This document shows positions 36,446 to 48,980 of a stretch of 64,000 nt of DNA, in pieces; the first letter of the stretch is position 1; each line of letters starts with the position of its first letter. The stretch is from Dallia pectoralis (lineage: Eukaryota; Chordata; Actinopteri; Esociformes; Umbridae). Location of the stretch: the NCBI GenBank assembly GCA_029465975.1, contig CM055753.1, positions 1,176,035 through 1,240,034 of the forward strand. Reading direction: 5' to 3'. A program made the position numbers and the translations under genes. The notes under the pieces were generated by a model, which was given only the letters and a program-made list of their open reading frames with translations, had not been told where the DNA came from and ran no database searches.

Positions 36446-37378
36446 CAGACATGTTGACAGACAGTAATATCCACTCAGCAACAGACAGGTTGACAGACAG
36501 TAATATCCACTCAGCAACAGACAGATTGACAGACAGTAATATCCACTCAGAAACAGACAGGTTGACAGACAGTAATATCCACTCAGCAACAGACAGGTTG
36601 ACAGACAGTAATATCCACTCAGCAACAGACAGGTTGACGGACAGTAATATCCACTCAGCAACAAACAGGTTGACAGACAGTAATATCCACTCAGCAACAG
36701 ACAGGTTGACAGACAGTAATATCCACTCAGCAACAAACAGGTTGACAGACAGTAATATCCATTCAGCAACAGACAGGTGGACAGACAGTAATATCCACTC
36801 AGCAACAGACAGGTTTACAGACAGTAATATCCACTCAGCAACAAACAGGTTGACAGACAGTAATATCCACTCAGCAACAGACAGGTTGACAGACAGTAAT
36901 ATCCACTCAGCAACAAACAGGTTGACAGACAGTAATATCCACTCAGCAACAAACAGGTTGACAGACAGTAATATCCATTCAGCAACAGACAGGTGGACAG
37001 ACAGTAATATCCACTCAGCAACAGACAGGTTGACAGACAGTAATATCCCCTCAGCAACAGTCAGGTTGACAGACAGTAATATCCACTCAGCAACAGACAG
37101 GTTGACAGAAAGTAATATCCACTTAACAACAGACAGGTTTACAGACAGTAATATCCACTCAGCAACAAACAGGTTGACAGACAGTAATATCCACTCAGCA
37201 ACAAACAGGTTGACAGACAGTAATATCCAATCAGCAACAAACAGGTTGACAGACAGTAATATCCACTCAGCAACTGACAGGTTGACAGACATTAATATCC
37301 ACTCAGCAACAGACAGGTTGACAGACAGTAATATCCACTCAGCAACAGACAGGTTGACAGACAGTAATATCCATTCAG
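36446..37378. repeat. 36-bp minisatellite, about 26 units
   Basis: The unit includes GGTTGACAGACAGTAATATC and CACTCAGCAACAGACA. Since 36 is a multiple of three, frames of about 330 codons stay open on both strands. I treat these as artefacts: there is no initiator context or non-repeat domain. Confidence 0.95.
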
Positions 37379-38095
37379 AATTATACTTCAGGAATAAGTC
37401 AATAGCCTTAACCATCTGCTGACGGACCCACAGAGTCGGTTATTTACACAGGAACTCATTACACATTAATGTGATTTTAGAGGCCATTTCCTTCATCAAG
37501 ACAAACTAGCTATAAATGAAAGGCAATTAGGTTATTTCCAGACCAAACATAACATAATCAAATGCTATAATCACAGTAATTGGATGGATTGAAGACAGCG
37601 GCGCGATTGGAATACACAGATGAATTTTGATTTTTAGCAAAGTCTGACGATTAGCATTTTAGACTTTATTTCAATATCGTGTACTAAAAGGTTGAACTTT
37701 TTATTTCAATAATGCTGTATTAATGCATTAGGTGTAATAGTGCTGTATTTCAATAAAGCTAACTGGAGTACCGTATATATTTGCAATTGTATTCTGGAGA
37801 TTCTATTTTTAACAATGCATTTGATTTTCTTTATATTAAGAAATTTGCATTCTTTAGAGGATAAAGGGGATTGGAGTACCACATTGAGAATGAATGAAAC
37901 CCTATTCGTTTGACACAGGAAGCTGCATGTTATGCAATCATGATGGGTCATGTAAAAGGAAATGTAGTGAGCAAATGTGCAAGCATTCTGCAAAAAAACT
38001 GTTGTTGTAATGCTGTTCTATAGGTCAGGCTTCAGTTGTATGTTTTTGCAACCATCTATCAATATCTATCAATATACCAGTGGATATATATGAAT
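37379..38095. other. Unassigned AT-rich sequence
   Basis: No feature recognised. Confidence 0.4.
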
Positions 38096-38911
38096 ATATA
38101 CATATACAAGGAAGGAAGAAAGCAAGTATTTGATCCCCTGCTGATTTTGTACGTTTGCACACAGAAAAAGACATGATCAGTCTATAATTTTAATGCTAGG
38201 TTTATTTGAACAGTGAGAGACAGAATAACAATAATTAAAATCCGCATGAAACGCATTTCAAATAAGTTATAAATTCATTTTACTCAGAAAAATAAGTATT
38301 TGATCCACTGTCATTGAGCAAGATGTCTGGCTCCTAGGTGTCTTTTAAACAGGTAACGCGCTGAGATTAAAAGCATTCTCGTATAGGGGGTGCTCCTAAT
38401 CTCCGTTTGTTTCCTGTATAAAAGACACCTGTACACAGAAGCAATCAATCAGATTCCAAACTCTCCACCATGGCCAAGGATGTCAGGGACAAGATTGTAG
38501 ACGTACACAAGGCTGGAATTGGCTACAAGGTGAGAAGGTGACAACAGTTGGTGCGATTCTCGCAAATGGAAGAAACACAATATAACTGTCAATCTCCCTC
38601 AGTCTGGGGCAACATGCAATATCTCACCTTGTGGAGTTTCAATGACCATGAGAACGGTGAGAAATCAGCCCAGAACCACACGGGACAATCTTGTTAATGA
38701 TCTCAAGGCAGCTGGGACCATAGTCATCAAGAAAACAATTGGTAACACACTACGCCATAAAGGACTGAAATCCTGCAGTGCCCGTAATATCCCCCTGCTC
38801 AAGATAGCACATGTACAGGCCCGTCTGAAGTTTGACAATGAACATATGAATGATTCAGAGGACTGGGTAAGAGTGTTGTGGTCAGATGAGTGGTTAATTG
38901 AGCTATTTGAC
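38096..38911 (+). mobile_element. Tc1-like transposon, left half
   Basis: The left terminal repeat contains AAGTATTTGATCCCCTGCTG. The plus strand then encodes a decayed transposase: the N-terminal region near 38470-38640, then TMRTVRNQPRTTRDNLVNDL and RLKFDNEHMNDSEDW up to VLWSDE, where the second catalytic Asp lies. The right half is missing because LINE sequence starts at about 38912. The same family occurs in reverse at 60352-61516. Confidence 0.8.
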
Positions 38912-39600
38912 CTCTGACCATCAGTACTGGCTCCCCTCAAGGTTGCGTCCTGTCTCCCCTTCTCTTCTCCCTGTACACAAACAACTGCACCTCCAGTTCA
39001 CCCACCCTCATTGGTCTCTCTAATGGGAACGAGATGGCGTACAGGGGGGAAATTGACTGGCTGGTGTCCTGGTGTAGTCTTATTAACTTGGAGCTCAAAG
39101 CTCTAAAGACAGTGGAGATGAGAGTGAACTTTAAGAGAAGCCTCGCTGACCTTTGTCAACATAGTTGAGTCCTTTCGCTTCCTGGGCAAAACCATCTCCC
39201 AGGACTTCAAGTGGGAGCTGAACATCACCTCTCTCACTAAGAAAGCACAACAAAGACTGTACTGCCTGCGGCCGCTCTATAAGTACAAATGTCCATGATA
39301 ATTAATGCCTACACAGGCGTCATCGAGTCCATCCTGACCTCCTCCATCACTATCTGGTACGCTGCAGCCAGTGTCAAGGACAAAGACAGACTGCAACACA
39401 TCATCCTTAGTGTAGAGCGGACAATAGGATCTTAGCTGCCATCTCTAAAGTACTTGTTCAAATTCAGGTGGGGAGTAAAGATCGAGACAGACCCCTCCCA
39501 TCCAGGTAACGGACTATTCAGAACTCTTCCCTCTGGCAGACGGCTACAGTCTATCAAGACCAAAACATCTTGCCACAGGAACAGCTTCTTCCTCTTGAGA
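38912..39600 (+). mobile_element. Rex1-like LINE, 3' ORF2 fragment
   Basis: It opens with the RT motif GSPQGCVLSPLLFSLYTNNC. The FADD box that should follow has been deleted. Later parts of the frame are recognisable (FLGKTISQDFKWELNITSLT; SILTSSITIWYAAAS; LPSGRRLQSIKTKT). Several frameshifts are present. It directly abuts the Tc1-like half-element, so one has replaced or deleted the rest of the other. Confidence 0.75.
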
Positions 39601-39730
39601 GGGAGAGGGGGGGAGGGGGAGAGAGAGAGAGAGAGAGGGATAGAGAGAGGCGGAGAGATGAGAAAGATGAGGATGGAAGGGAGAGGGGAGAAGGTTCAGG
39701 GATAAAAAGGAGGGAGAAACGAGAGAAAGA
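39601..39730. repeat. GA-rich low-complexity tract
   Basis: GAGAGG and GGGAGA runs. The short frames on both strands here are low complexity. Confidence 0.85.
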
Positions 39731-40574
39731 AGAATGGATCATTAGAGTACATAGATGTCTGAGCACGGTATATGTTGAGACTAACACTTCTATTGAATGC
39801 TATATATTTACATAAAGGACTTTTTCACTCTACAATATACACAATTCCCCGTAATCTATGTATAAATTAACACTCTAGCCAATTGTGTGGTGTTAACCTC
39901 AATGCTCTCGAACCCTGCTACTTCCTAGAGAGAAAACATCCCAGCATGCACTGCGGTAAGAAGACAGATGGATCCATAAAATACCTATTGACACGGCCAA
40001 AAAAAGACAGCAAACATATTTCTGATGTGAAGTTGGTATATCATTTGGGGGATAATTTGTTCCATACGACATTGGTCTATTATTTTCTCAATAGCTGGAT
40101 ATGCAGTAAATCAAAGATCAAACTTACGCATAAAAAGAAAGTGGGTCGATGTTTTTCTTTATATTTATAATTTTTTATTTAACTTTTATTTAACCAGGTA
40201 GGCCGATTGAGAACAAATTCTCTTTTGCAACGGTGACCTGGCTGGCCAAGATGAAGAGAAAGGTGAAAAGAAATGTGCAGGACAACATACAGTGACACAA
40301 TAAATACACAGAACGCAGGAGTACAAATAGCATTAAGGCAAAAGGGCCAAGTTATACAGGATGCGGTTGTAGTTCCGTTTAGCAGCATTTATATTTAAGG
40401 CAAGAACAAATATATATATAAAATACAATGATGTACACTATTAAAGTGTGTGTACAAGGTAGGTAATTTGTGTGCATGGATTATATGACCAAGGTTATGG
40501 GGGGAAAAAATGTGAGCAAATAGATTGACAAACTGGGCAAAGGGCATGGCATAAGTGAGAGGTTAAAGACAGTC

Positions 40575-40814
40575 AAAATGGTAAATGCTGCGCTTTTATA
40601 TAGCGCTTTTATCCAAAGCGCTTTACAGATCCTGCGTCACATTCACCCATTCATTCACTCATTCATACACTGACGACCACATCTACCATGCAAGGCGACT
40701 GCAGGCTGTTTTGCTCATGGACACCTCGACAATTTCCCAGGAGGAACCGGGGATCGAACCACCAACCTTCCGATTGATAGACAACCAACTCAACCCCACT
40801 GAGCCACTGCCGCC
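40575..40814 (-). mobile_element. tRNA-derived SINE nested in L2
   Basis: Reverse-oriented second copy of the 919-1108 SINE. In sense it has CAGTGGCTCAGTGGGG (A box) and GGTTCGATCCCCGG (B box). A short CAGTC flanks it on both sides (40570-40574, 40815-40819), a likely remnant target duplication. It splits L2 3' sequence, so it is younger than that LINE. Confidence 0.8.
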
Positions 40815-41092
40815 CAGTCTACAAGTACAGAGATCGGACAGGAGTAGTTTGAAGCAACTGGTGAAAGATAAAGGTTTCAAGTTTTAGGGTTTTTTGTAAT
40901 TCATTCCAGTCATTGGCGGCTGAAAACTGGAAGGATTCGGGGTGACTAAGGTAATATACCTACTTGAGTGTAGACTGCGTGTGGGTAGAGCAATGGTGAC
41001 CAGAGAGCTTAGGTACTAAAGACTTAATAAGTTGGTACCAATAAGTTAATCGCGGAATGATTAATGATGGCCATCCGGCTAATGCGTAAAGG

Positions 41093-41757
41093 TTGCAGTG
41101 GTGGGTGTTGTATGGGGCAGTGGTGGGTGTTGTATGGGGCAGTGGTGGGTGTTGTATGGGGCAGTGGTGGGTGTTGTATGGGGCAGTGGTGGGTGTTGTA
41201 TGGGGCAGTGGTGGGTGTTGTATGGGGCAGTGGTGGGTGTTGTATGGGGCAGTGGTGGGTGTTGTATGGGGCAGTGGTGGGTGTTGTATCAGTGGTGGGT
41301 GTTGTATGGGGCAGTGGTGGGTGTCGTATGGGGCAGTGGTGGGTGTTGTATGGGGCAGTGGTGGGTGTTGTATCAGTGGTGGGTGTTGTATGGGGCAGTG
41401 GTGGGTGTTGTAGGGGGCAGTGGTGGGTGTTGTATGGGGAAGTGGTGGGTGTTGTAGGGGGCAGTGGTGGGTGTTGTATCAGTGGTGGGTGTTGTATGGG
41501 GCAGTGGTGGGTGTTGTAGGGGGCAGTGGTGGGTGTTGTATGGGGCAGTGGTGGGTGTCGTATGGGGCAGTGGTGGGTGTTGTATGGGGCAGTGGTGGGT
41601 GTTGTATGGGGCAGTGGTGGGTGTTGTATCAGTGGTGGGTGTTGTATCAGTGGTGGGTGTTGTATGGGGCAGTGGTGGGTGTCGTATGGGGCAGTGGTGG
41701 GTGTTGTATGGGGCAGTGGTGGGTGTTGTATCAGTGGTGGGTGTTGTATGGGGCAGT
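41093..41757. repeat. 22-bp minisatellite grown inside L2 ORF2
   Basis: About 30 copies of TATGGGGCAGTGGTGGGTGT plus TG, with 18-bp short units (TATCAGTGGTGGGTGTTG) interspersed. The minus strand reads PYNTHHC, which fits the L2 coding sequence expected between DVVYHSN and the downstream part, so the array arose from L2 codons. The period is not a multiple of three. Confidence 0.93.
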
Positions 41758-42046
41758 GGCAACACAGCGTATTACTATGGTAAACCACATCCAATTCCTT
41801 CAACAGAGACTTTGAGGCAGTTCTATAAATGACATCAACATTCACTCAAGTCGAACATAAGAATAATAGTCATTTTCAACAAGGCAAATTTGTCAGAATG
41901 AGTGAAGGAGGCCCTGTTGTGGAAAAAAGACTTAATTTTAAACTTGAGTTTGTTTATGTGCAACTGGAAGGAGAGAGTGCTGTCTAACAAGACACCTAGA
42001 TATTTGTATGTATCAACATATTCTAGTTCAGACCCATCTAATGTGG

Positions 42047-45000
42047 GTTTAGCATATCCCAGTAAAGTGACTGGGGGGTTTAGCATATCCCAGTAAAGTG
42101 ACTGGGGGGTTTAGCATATCCCAGTATAGTGACTGGGGGGTTTAGCATATCCCAGTATAGTGACTGGGGGGTTTAGCATATCCCAGTAAAGTGACTGGGG
42201 GGTTTAGCATATCCCAGTAAGGTGACTGGGGGGTTTAGCATATCCCAGTAAGGTGACTGGGGGGTTTAGCATATCCCAGTAAAGTGACTGGGGGTTTAGC
42301 ATATCCCAGTATAGTGACTGTGGGGTTTAGCATATCCCAGTATAGTGACTGGGGGGTTTAGCATATCCCAGTATAGTGACTGGGGGGTTTAGCATATCCC
42401 AGTAAAGTGACTCGGGGTTTAGCATATCCCAGTATAATGACTGGGGGGGTTTAGGATATCCCAGTAAAGTGACTGGGGGGTTTAGCATATCCCAGTGAAG
42501 TGACTGGGGGTTTAGCATATCCCAGTATGGTGACTGGGGGTTTAGCATATCCCAGTATGGTGACTGGGGGTTTAGCATATCCCAGTAAAGTGACTGGGGT
42601 TTTAGCATATCCCAGTAAAGTGACTGGGGTTTAGCATATCCCAGTAAGGTGACTGGGGGGTTTAGCATATCCCAGTAAAGTGGCTGGGGTTTAGCATATC
42701 CCAGTATAGTGACTGGGGGGTTTAGCATATCCCAGTAAAGTGACTCGGGGTTTAGCATATCCCAGTATAATGACTGGGGGGGTTTAGGATATCCCAGTAA
42801 AGTGACTGGGGGGTTCAGCATATCCCAGTAAAGTGACTCGGGGTTTAGCATATCCCAGTATAGTGACTGGGGGGTTTAGCATATCCCAGTAAAGTGACTG
42901 GGGGGTTTAGCATATCCCAGTAAGGTGACTGGGGGGTTTAGCATATCCCAGTAAGGTGACTGGGGGGTTTAGCATATCCCAGTAAAGTGACTGGGGGGTT
43001 TAGCATATCCCAGTATAGTGACTGTGGGGGTTTAGCATATCCCAGTATAGGGACTGGGGGTTTAGCATATCCCAGTATAGTGACTGGGGGGTTTAGCATA
43101 TCCCAGTAAAGTGACTCGGGGTTTAGCATATCCCAGTATAATGACTGGGGGGGTTTAGGATATCCCAGTAAAGTGACTGGGGGGTTTAGCATATCCCAGT
43201 GAAGTGACAGGGGTTTAGCATATCCCAGTATGGTGACTGGGGGTTTAGCATATCCCAGTATGGTGACTGGGGGGTTTAGCATATCCCAGTAAAGTGACTG
43301 GGGGTTTTAGCATATCCCAGTAAAGTGACTGGGGTTTAGCATATCCCAGTAAGGTGACTGGGGGGTTTAGCATATCCCAGTAAAGTGGCTGGGGTTTAGC
43401 ATATCCCAGTATAGTGACTGTGGGGGTTTAGCATATCCCAGTAAAGTGACTGGGGGGTTTAGCATATCCCAGTAAAGTGACTGGGGGGTTAAGCATATCC
43501 CAGTAAAGTGACTGGGGGGTTTAGCATATCCCAGGAAAGTGACTGGGGGGTTCAGCATGTGCCAGTAAAGTGACTGGGGGGTTTAGCATATCCCAGTAAA
43601 GTGACTGGGGGGTTTAGCATATCCCAGTATAGTGACTAGGGGGTTTAGCATATCCCAGTATGGTGACTGGGGGGTTTAGCATATCCCAGTAAAGTGACTG
43701 GGGGTTTTAGCATATCCCAGTAAAGTGACTGGGGTTTAGCATATCCCAGTAAGGTGACTGGGGGGTTTAGCATATCCCAGTAAAGTGGCTGGGGTTTAGC
43801 ATATCCCAGTATAGTGACTGTGGGGTTTAGCATATCCCAGTAAAGTGACTGGGGGTTTAGCATATCCCAGTAAAGTGACTGGGGGGTTTAGCATATCCCA
43901 GTAAAGTGACTGGGGGGTTTAGCATATCCCAGGAAAGTGACTGGGGGGTTTAGCATATCCCAGTAAAGTGACTGGGGGTTTAGCATATCCCAGGAAAGTG
44001 ACTGGGGTTTATCATATCCCAGTAAAGTGACTGGGGGGTTTAGCATATCCCAGTAAAGTGAGACGGGGTTTAGCATATCCCAGTATAATGACTGGGGGGG
44101 TTTAGGATATCCCAGTAAAGTGACTGGGGGGTTTAGCATATCCCAGTGAAGTGACTGGGGGTTTAGCATATCCCAGTATGGTGACTGGGGGTTTAGCATA
44201 TCCCAGTATGGTGACTGGGGGTTTAGCATATCCCAGTAAAGTGACTGGGGTTTTAGCATATCCCAGTAAAGTGACTGGGGTTTAGCATATCCCAGTAAGG
44301 TGACTGGGGGGTTTAGCATATCCCAGTAAAGTGGCTGGGGTTTAGCATATCCCAGTATAGTGACTGTGGGGGTTTAGCATATCCCAGTAAAGTGAGTGGG
44401 GGGTTTAGCATATCCCAGTAAAGTGACTGGGGGGTTAAGCATATCCCAGTAAAGTGACTGGGGGGTTTAGCATATCCCAGGAAAGTGACTGGGGGGTTCA
44501 GCATGTCCCAGTAAAGTGACTGGGGGGTTTAGCATATCCCAGTAAAGTGACTGGGGGGTTTAGCATATCCCAGTATAGTGACTGGGGGGTTTAGCATATC
44601 CCAGTAAAGTGACTCGGGGTTTAGCATATCCCAGTATAATGACTGGGGGGGTTTAGGATATCCCAGTAAAGTGACTGGGGGGTTTAGCATATCCCAGTGA
44701 AGTGACTGGGGGTTTAGCATATCCCAGTATGGTGACTGGGGGGTTTAGCATATCCCAGTATGGTGACTGGGGGGTTTAGCATATCCCAGTAAAGTGACTG
44801 GGGGTTTTAGCATATCCCAGTAAAGTGACTGGGGTTTAGCATATCCCAGTAAGGTGACTGGGGGGTTTAGCATATCCCAGTAAAGTGGCTGGGGTTTAGC
44901 ATATCCCAGTATAGTGACTGTGGGGGTTTAGCATATCCCAGTAAAGTGAGTGGGGGGTTTAGCATATCCCAGTAAAGTGACTGGGGGGTTAAGCATATCC

Positions 45001-46172
45001 CAGTAAAGTGACTGGGGGGTTTAGCATATCCCAGGAAAGTGACTGGGGGGTTTAGCATATCCCAGTAAAGTGACTGGGGGTTTAGCATATCCCAGGAAAG
45101 TGACTGGGGTTTATCATATCCCAGTAAAGTGACTGGGGGGTTTAGCATATCCCAGGAAAGTGACTGGGGTTTTATCATATCCCAGTAAAGTGACTGGGGG
45201 TTTAGCATATCCCAGTAAAATGACTCGGGGGGTTTAGCATATCCCAGTATAGTGACTAGGGGGGTTCAGCATATCCCAGTAAAGTGACTGGGGGGTTTAG
45301 CATATCCCAGTAAAGTGACTGGGGGTTTAGCATATCCCAGGAAAGTGACTGGGGGGTTTATCATATCCCAGTAAAGTGACTGGGGGGTTTAGCATATCCC
45401 AGTAAAATACCTGGGGGGTTTTACATATCCCAGTATAGTGACTGGGGGGTTAAGCATATCCCAGTAAAGTGACTGGGGGGTTTAGCATATCCCAGGAAAG
45501 TGACTGGGGGGTTTAGCATATCCCAGTAAAGTGACTGGGGGGTTTAGCATATCCCAGGAAAGTGACTGGGGGTTTAGCATATCCCAGTAAAGTGACTGGG
45601 GGTTTAGCATATCCCAGGAAAGTGACTGGGGTTTATCATATCCCAGTAAAGTGACTGGGGGGTTTAGCATATCCCAGTAAAATGACTCGGGGGGTTTAGC
45701 ATATCCCAGTATAGTGACTAGGGGGGTTCAGCATATCCCAGTAAAGTGACTGGGGGGTTTAGCATATCCCAGTAAAGTGACTGGGGGGTTTAGCATATCC
45801 CAGGAAAGTGACTGGGGGTTTATCATATCCCAGTAAAGTGACTGGGGGGTTTAGCATATCCCAGTAAAATGACTGGGGGTTTAGCATATCCCAGTATAGT
45901 GACTGGGGGTTCAGCATATCCCAGTAAAGTGACTGGGGGGTTTAGCATATCCCAGTAAAGTGACTGGGGGTTTAGCATATCCCAGTATAGTGACTGGGGG
46001 TTCAGCATATCCCAGTAAAGTGACTGGGGGTTTAGCATATCCCAGTATAGTGACTGGGGCGTTTAGCATATCCCAGTAAAGTGACTGGGGGGTTTACCAT
46101 ATCCCAGTAAAGTGACTGGGGGGTTTAGTATATCCCAGTAAAGTGACTGGGGGGTTTAGCATATCCCAGTTT
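42047..46172. repeat. 4.1-kb array of a 31-bp unit with higher-order structure
   Basis: More than 130 copies of a unit containing TTTAGCATATCCCAGTAAAG and TGACTGGGGGG. Unit length varies by one or two bases through the G run. Marked variants (GACTCGGGG followed by TATAATGACTGGGGGGG and TTTAGGATATC) recur as a block near 42410, 42743, 43110, 44060 and 44610. This shows that groups of units have been duplicated together. The short minus-strand frames are repeat artefacts. Confidence 0.97.
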
Positions 46173-46855
46173 AAGTCACAGTAAACAAGCAGTAAATACT
46201 CAGAGGAAAGGTGGGGGGCAATCAGTTCACAAATGGTGTCACGGTCACAGCACGGGGCTGAGGGGGGGCTATAGCAGGCAGCAACAGTTATAGCCTTGTT
46301 TTTAGAGAGAGCTTATGTAGCTTATCTCGATTGCTACTCCACCATTCTTAGTAGCTCGATCTTGGCGAAAGGTAGATAGCATGCTACGTCGGCTAGCCGG
46401 CAGTGGTACCTAGCTCCTATGAGGTTGCAGCTAGCTAGTTATGGAACTTCGGTGATGTATACGACTCAAATGTCCAGTGAAAGTCCGGTTGACCCGTAGA
46501 GTAGTCTTGTGGCTCAGTAGTTGTAGTAGTGGCAGCAGTAGTAGATTATATCATTATTAAATCAAATACCAAACCTGCACATTTGTACTGGTTTGGTATT
46601 TGAGATAAATGTTGTATTCTAAAAATAATGTGAACGGAAGACTTTTATCTATTGTCTGTGTTTTGTGCCAATATTTTAAACTCTGACAAAAATATACTGT
46701 GCCTGGCTCTTGCAGTTGTTATATTGTTAAGCAACATTTCTAGTTGCCAAAAGAACCCAATAGGACATTTCAAGTTCACTTTCTCATCAAAGGTCAACAG
46801 AGGTTCTCCAAAAGTCTACTTTCATTTCCTCTGTCTTTAGAGCATTAAGCTCCAA
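46173..46855. other. Unassigned sequence
   Basis: No gene recognised. Confidence 0.4.
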
Positions 46856-46859
46856 GTTG

Positions 46860-47850
46860 TTAAGGCTGCACCAGCCGGACGATTTCCCCCCAGTAGAAGG
46901 TCTCTTCCCCATCAGAGATTAGACCATTGAGGTCTAATCAACAAACTTCAGAAGTCGTGACTGGAGGTGCAGTAGTTTATGAACAGAGAGCAGAGACACG
47001 TTGCAACCTTAAGGGGAGCCAGTGCTGAGTCCTGTTGGATAGAAAGTCTATGATCTATTTACATATTGACACAGGCACTCCCATGGGGGAGAGATTACCC
47101 TGGAGGAGGGTTGGGATTATGGTGTTAAAAGCAGAGTTAAAGTCCACAAACAGGATTCTGGCATTGGTTCTCACAGTCAAGATGCTGGAGAATGAAGTGG
47201 TGAGCCATGTTGATTGTGTCGCCCACAGACCTGTTGGCTCTGTAGGCCAACTGTAATGTGTCTAGTACTGGATCAATGATGGGTTTGAAGTGAAACGGCA
47301 CCAGGCGCTCAAAAGACTTCATAACCACAGATGTCCGGGCAACTGGTCAGTAGTCAATTAGTCCTGTGATCCTTGGTTTCTTGGGGACGGGGATGATGGT
47401 GGAGGACTTGAGCAGGTGGGATGCTGGGAACACAGCAGATATCTGGTCAGCACAGTGCTTGAGGGTGGAGGAACACAGCAGATATCTGGTCAGCACAGTG
47501 CTTGAGGGTGGAGGAACACAGCAGATATCTGGTCAGCACAGTGCTTGAGGGTGGAGGAACACAGCAGATATCTGGTCAGCACAGTGCTTGAGGGTGGAGG
47601 AACACAGCAGATATCTGGTCAGCACAGTGCTTGAGGGTGGAGGAACACAGCAGATATCTGGTCAGCACAGTGCTTGAGGGTGGAGGAACACAGCAGATAT
47701 CTGGTCAGCACAGTGCTTGAGGGTGGAGGAACACAGCAGATATCTGGTCAGCACAGTGCTTGAGGGTGGAGGAAGAGACTCCATCAGGTCCAGCTGCCTT
47801 CCTTAGGTTTTGTCTCTTGAATAGTCTGTTTACATCCTTCTCCAGTATAG
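46860..47850 (-). mobile_element. Rex1-like LINE, RT N-terminal region
   Basis: The minus strand encodes VMKSFERLVPFHFKPIIDPV and LQLAYRANRSVGDTINMAHH, RT motifs shared by Rex1 and other CR1-group LINEs. The frame then continues toward a decayed fingers region. A 43-bp minisatellite lies inside it at 47428-47771. Neither end is preserved. Confidence 0.75.
47428..47771. repeat. 43-bp minisatellite, 8 units
   Basis: Almost identical units starting GGAACACAGCAGATATCTGG, lying within LINE coding sequence. The near-identity points to recent expansion. Confidence 0.95.
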
Positions 47851-47884
47851 AAAGTCCCATAGTATAGAAATTGCATATACAGTT

Positions 47885-48752
47885 AAGTGTGTGTGTGTGT
47901 GTGTGTGTGTGTGGGGGGGGTATTCCTTAGACTTACTGCTGTCAAGGAGAAGCTGTTCTTGTGGCGAGATGTTTTGGTCTTACTCTAACTTTAGGAAATG
48001 TTCTCATTATTCCTCAAACTGATACAATTTCAATTTGATATCAAAGCAGAAAGCACTTACATTTTTAGGGAATGGAAAAAATTATCTGATCAAAGTCTTG
48101 TAGATGCCCGTGAGAGAATTTCATGAATCAGAATGTCATTCCTGGACTGAGTGAGGAAAATGTTGGAATAGCTTCACGTTTTGGTGGGGGGGTGATTCTG
48201 GGTCTTGAATGGTGTGCAGAGCTCTGCAGGTCTGCTGTCAAACGACTAATAAAAATGGGATTCAAGAACTCATCTCTGCAGAGGTTTTGCAGAGAAAATT
48301 GTTCACCAGCGGTTCACAGGAGAGACAAAACAATCTCCCCAGACCCAGAGCAGTTTTCTGTGGTTCCATCCTGTAAAGTTGATGACTTGTATGAGCCCAC
48401 GATTAGAAAGGAAATACTATATAACTACTCAGCCCAAACACATGTCTTCCATCACTCTCTTCCCTTTTTCTATCTATTTTTACTCCTGCGTTTCTTCTTT
48501 TACCATTCCACTTGCACAGCCCTCTCACATCCTGCTTTCCTTTCCTCTCTTTAACTCTCTTTCTATCTCCCTCTATCTCTCTCTGAAGTTTACACCACAG
48601 ATGCTCAGCTGTCTCAGCTTTGGTAACTTTGATCAATGCGAAGCTGCCAACCTCCAGCAGGACAAGGTCAGGGAAACTAGATGACTGTCTGTCTGCCTGC
48701 TCCACATGTTGTCACGCACACAGACGCACAGACGCGCACGCAGGCACGCACG

Positions 48753-48817
<65 letters not shown>

Positions 48818-48980
48818 CTACCCACCATATGTTGTAGCACACATCCTGTTCAGTCTGTCATCTTCAGTACCTGGCCTTATGTCTCAAAGGGCTCCATGAG
48901 TTTAACAAATGACCTCTCATATTAAAGTGTCCATTAACCCCCCAAGCACACACACACACACACACAGACACACACACACA
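47885..48980. repeat. Region with GT/CA microsatellites
   Basis: A GT run at 47886-47921 ends in a G run. A long CA run spans about 48710-48816, and a shorter CA run lies at 48944-48980. Between them I see CT-rich sequence but no gene. The 143-codon frame at 48123-48554 has no motif. Confidence 0.85.

Larger units (their letters stand above)
40166..42060 (-). mobile_element. L2-like LINE, minus strand, interrupted
   Basis: The 3' end is at 40166 (TTTATTTAACCAGGTAGGCC on plus). Reading leftward in element sense, the RT C-terminus is seen at 41835-42060: YKYLGVLLDSTLSFQLHINK, then SFTHSDKFALLKMTI. IYRTASKSLLKELDVVYHSN follows at about 41760-41845. A SINE (40575-40814) and a 22-bp minisatellite (41093-41757) interrupt it. 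The 31-bp array begins at its 5' side. The parallel copy at 33287-33786 confirms the identity of the terminal part. Confidence 0.8.

Noticed and set aside
36420..37422. Frames of about 330 codons on both strands
   Set aside because: Pure product of the 36-bp array. There is no unique domain or splice or initiator context, and both strands are equally open.
41024..41845. Several overlapping frames of 100-273 codons
   Set aside because: The 22-bp repeat shows the same peptide in all three frames. The only real coding traces are L2 pieces at the ends.
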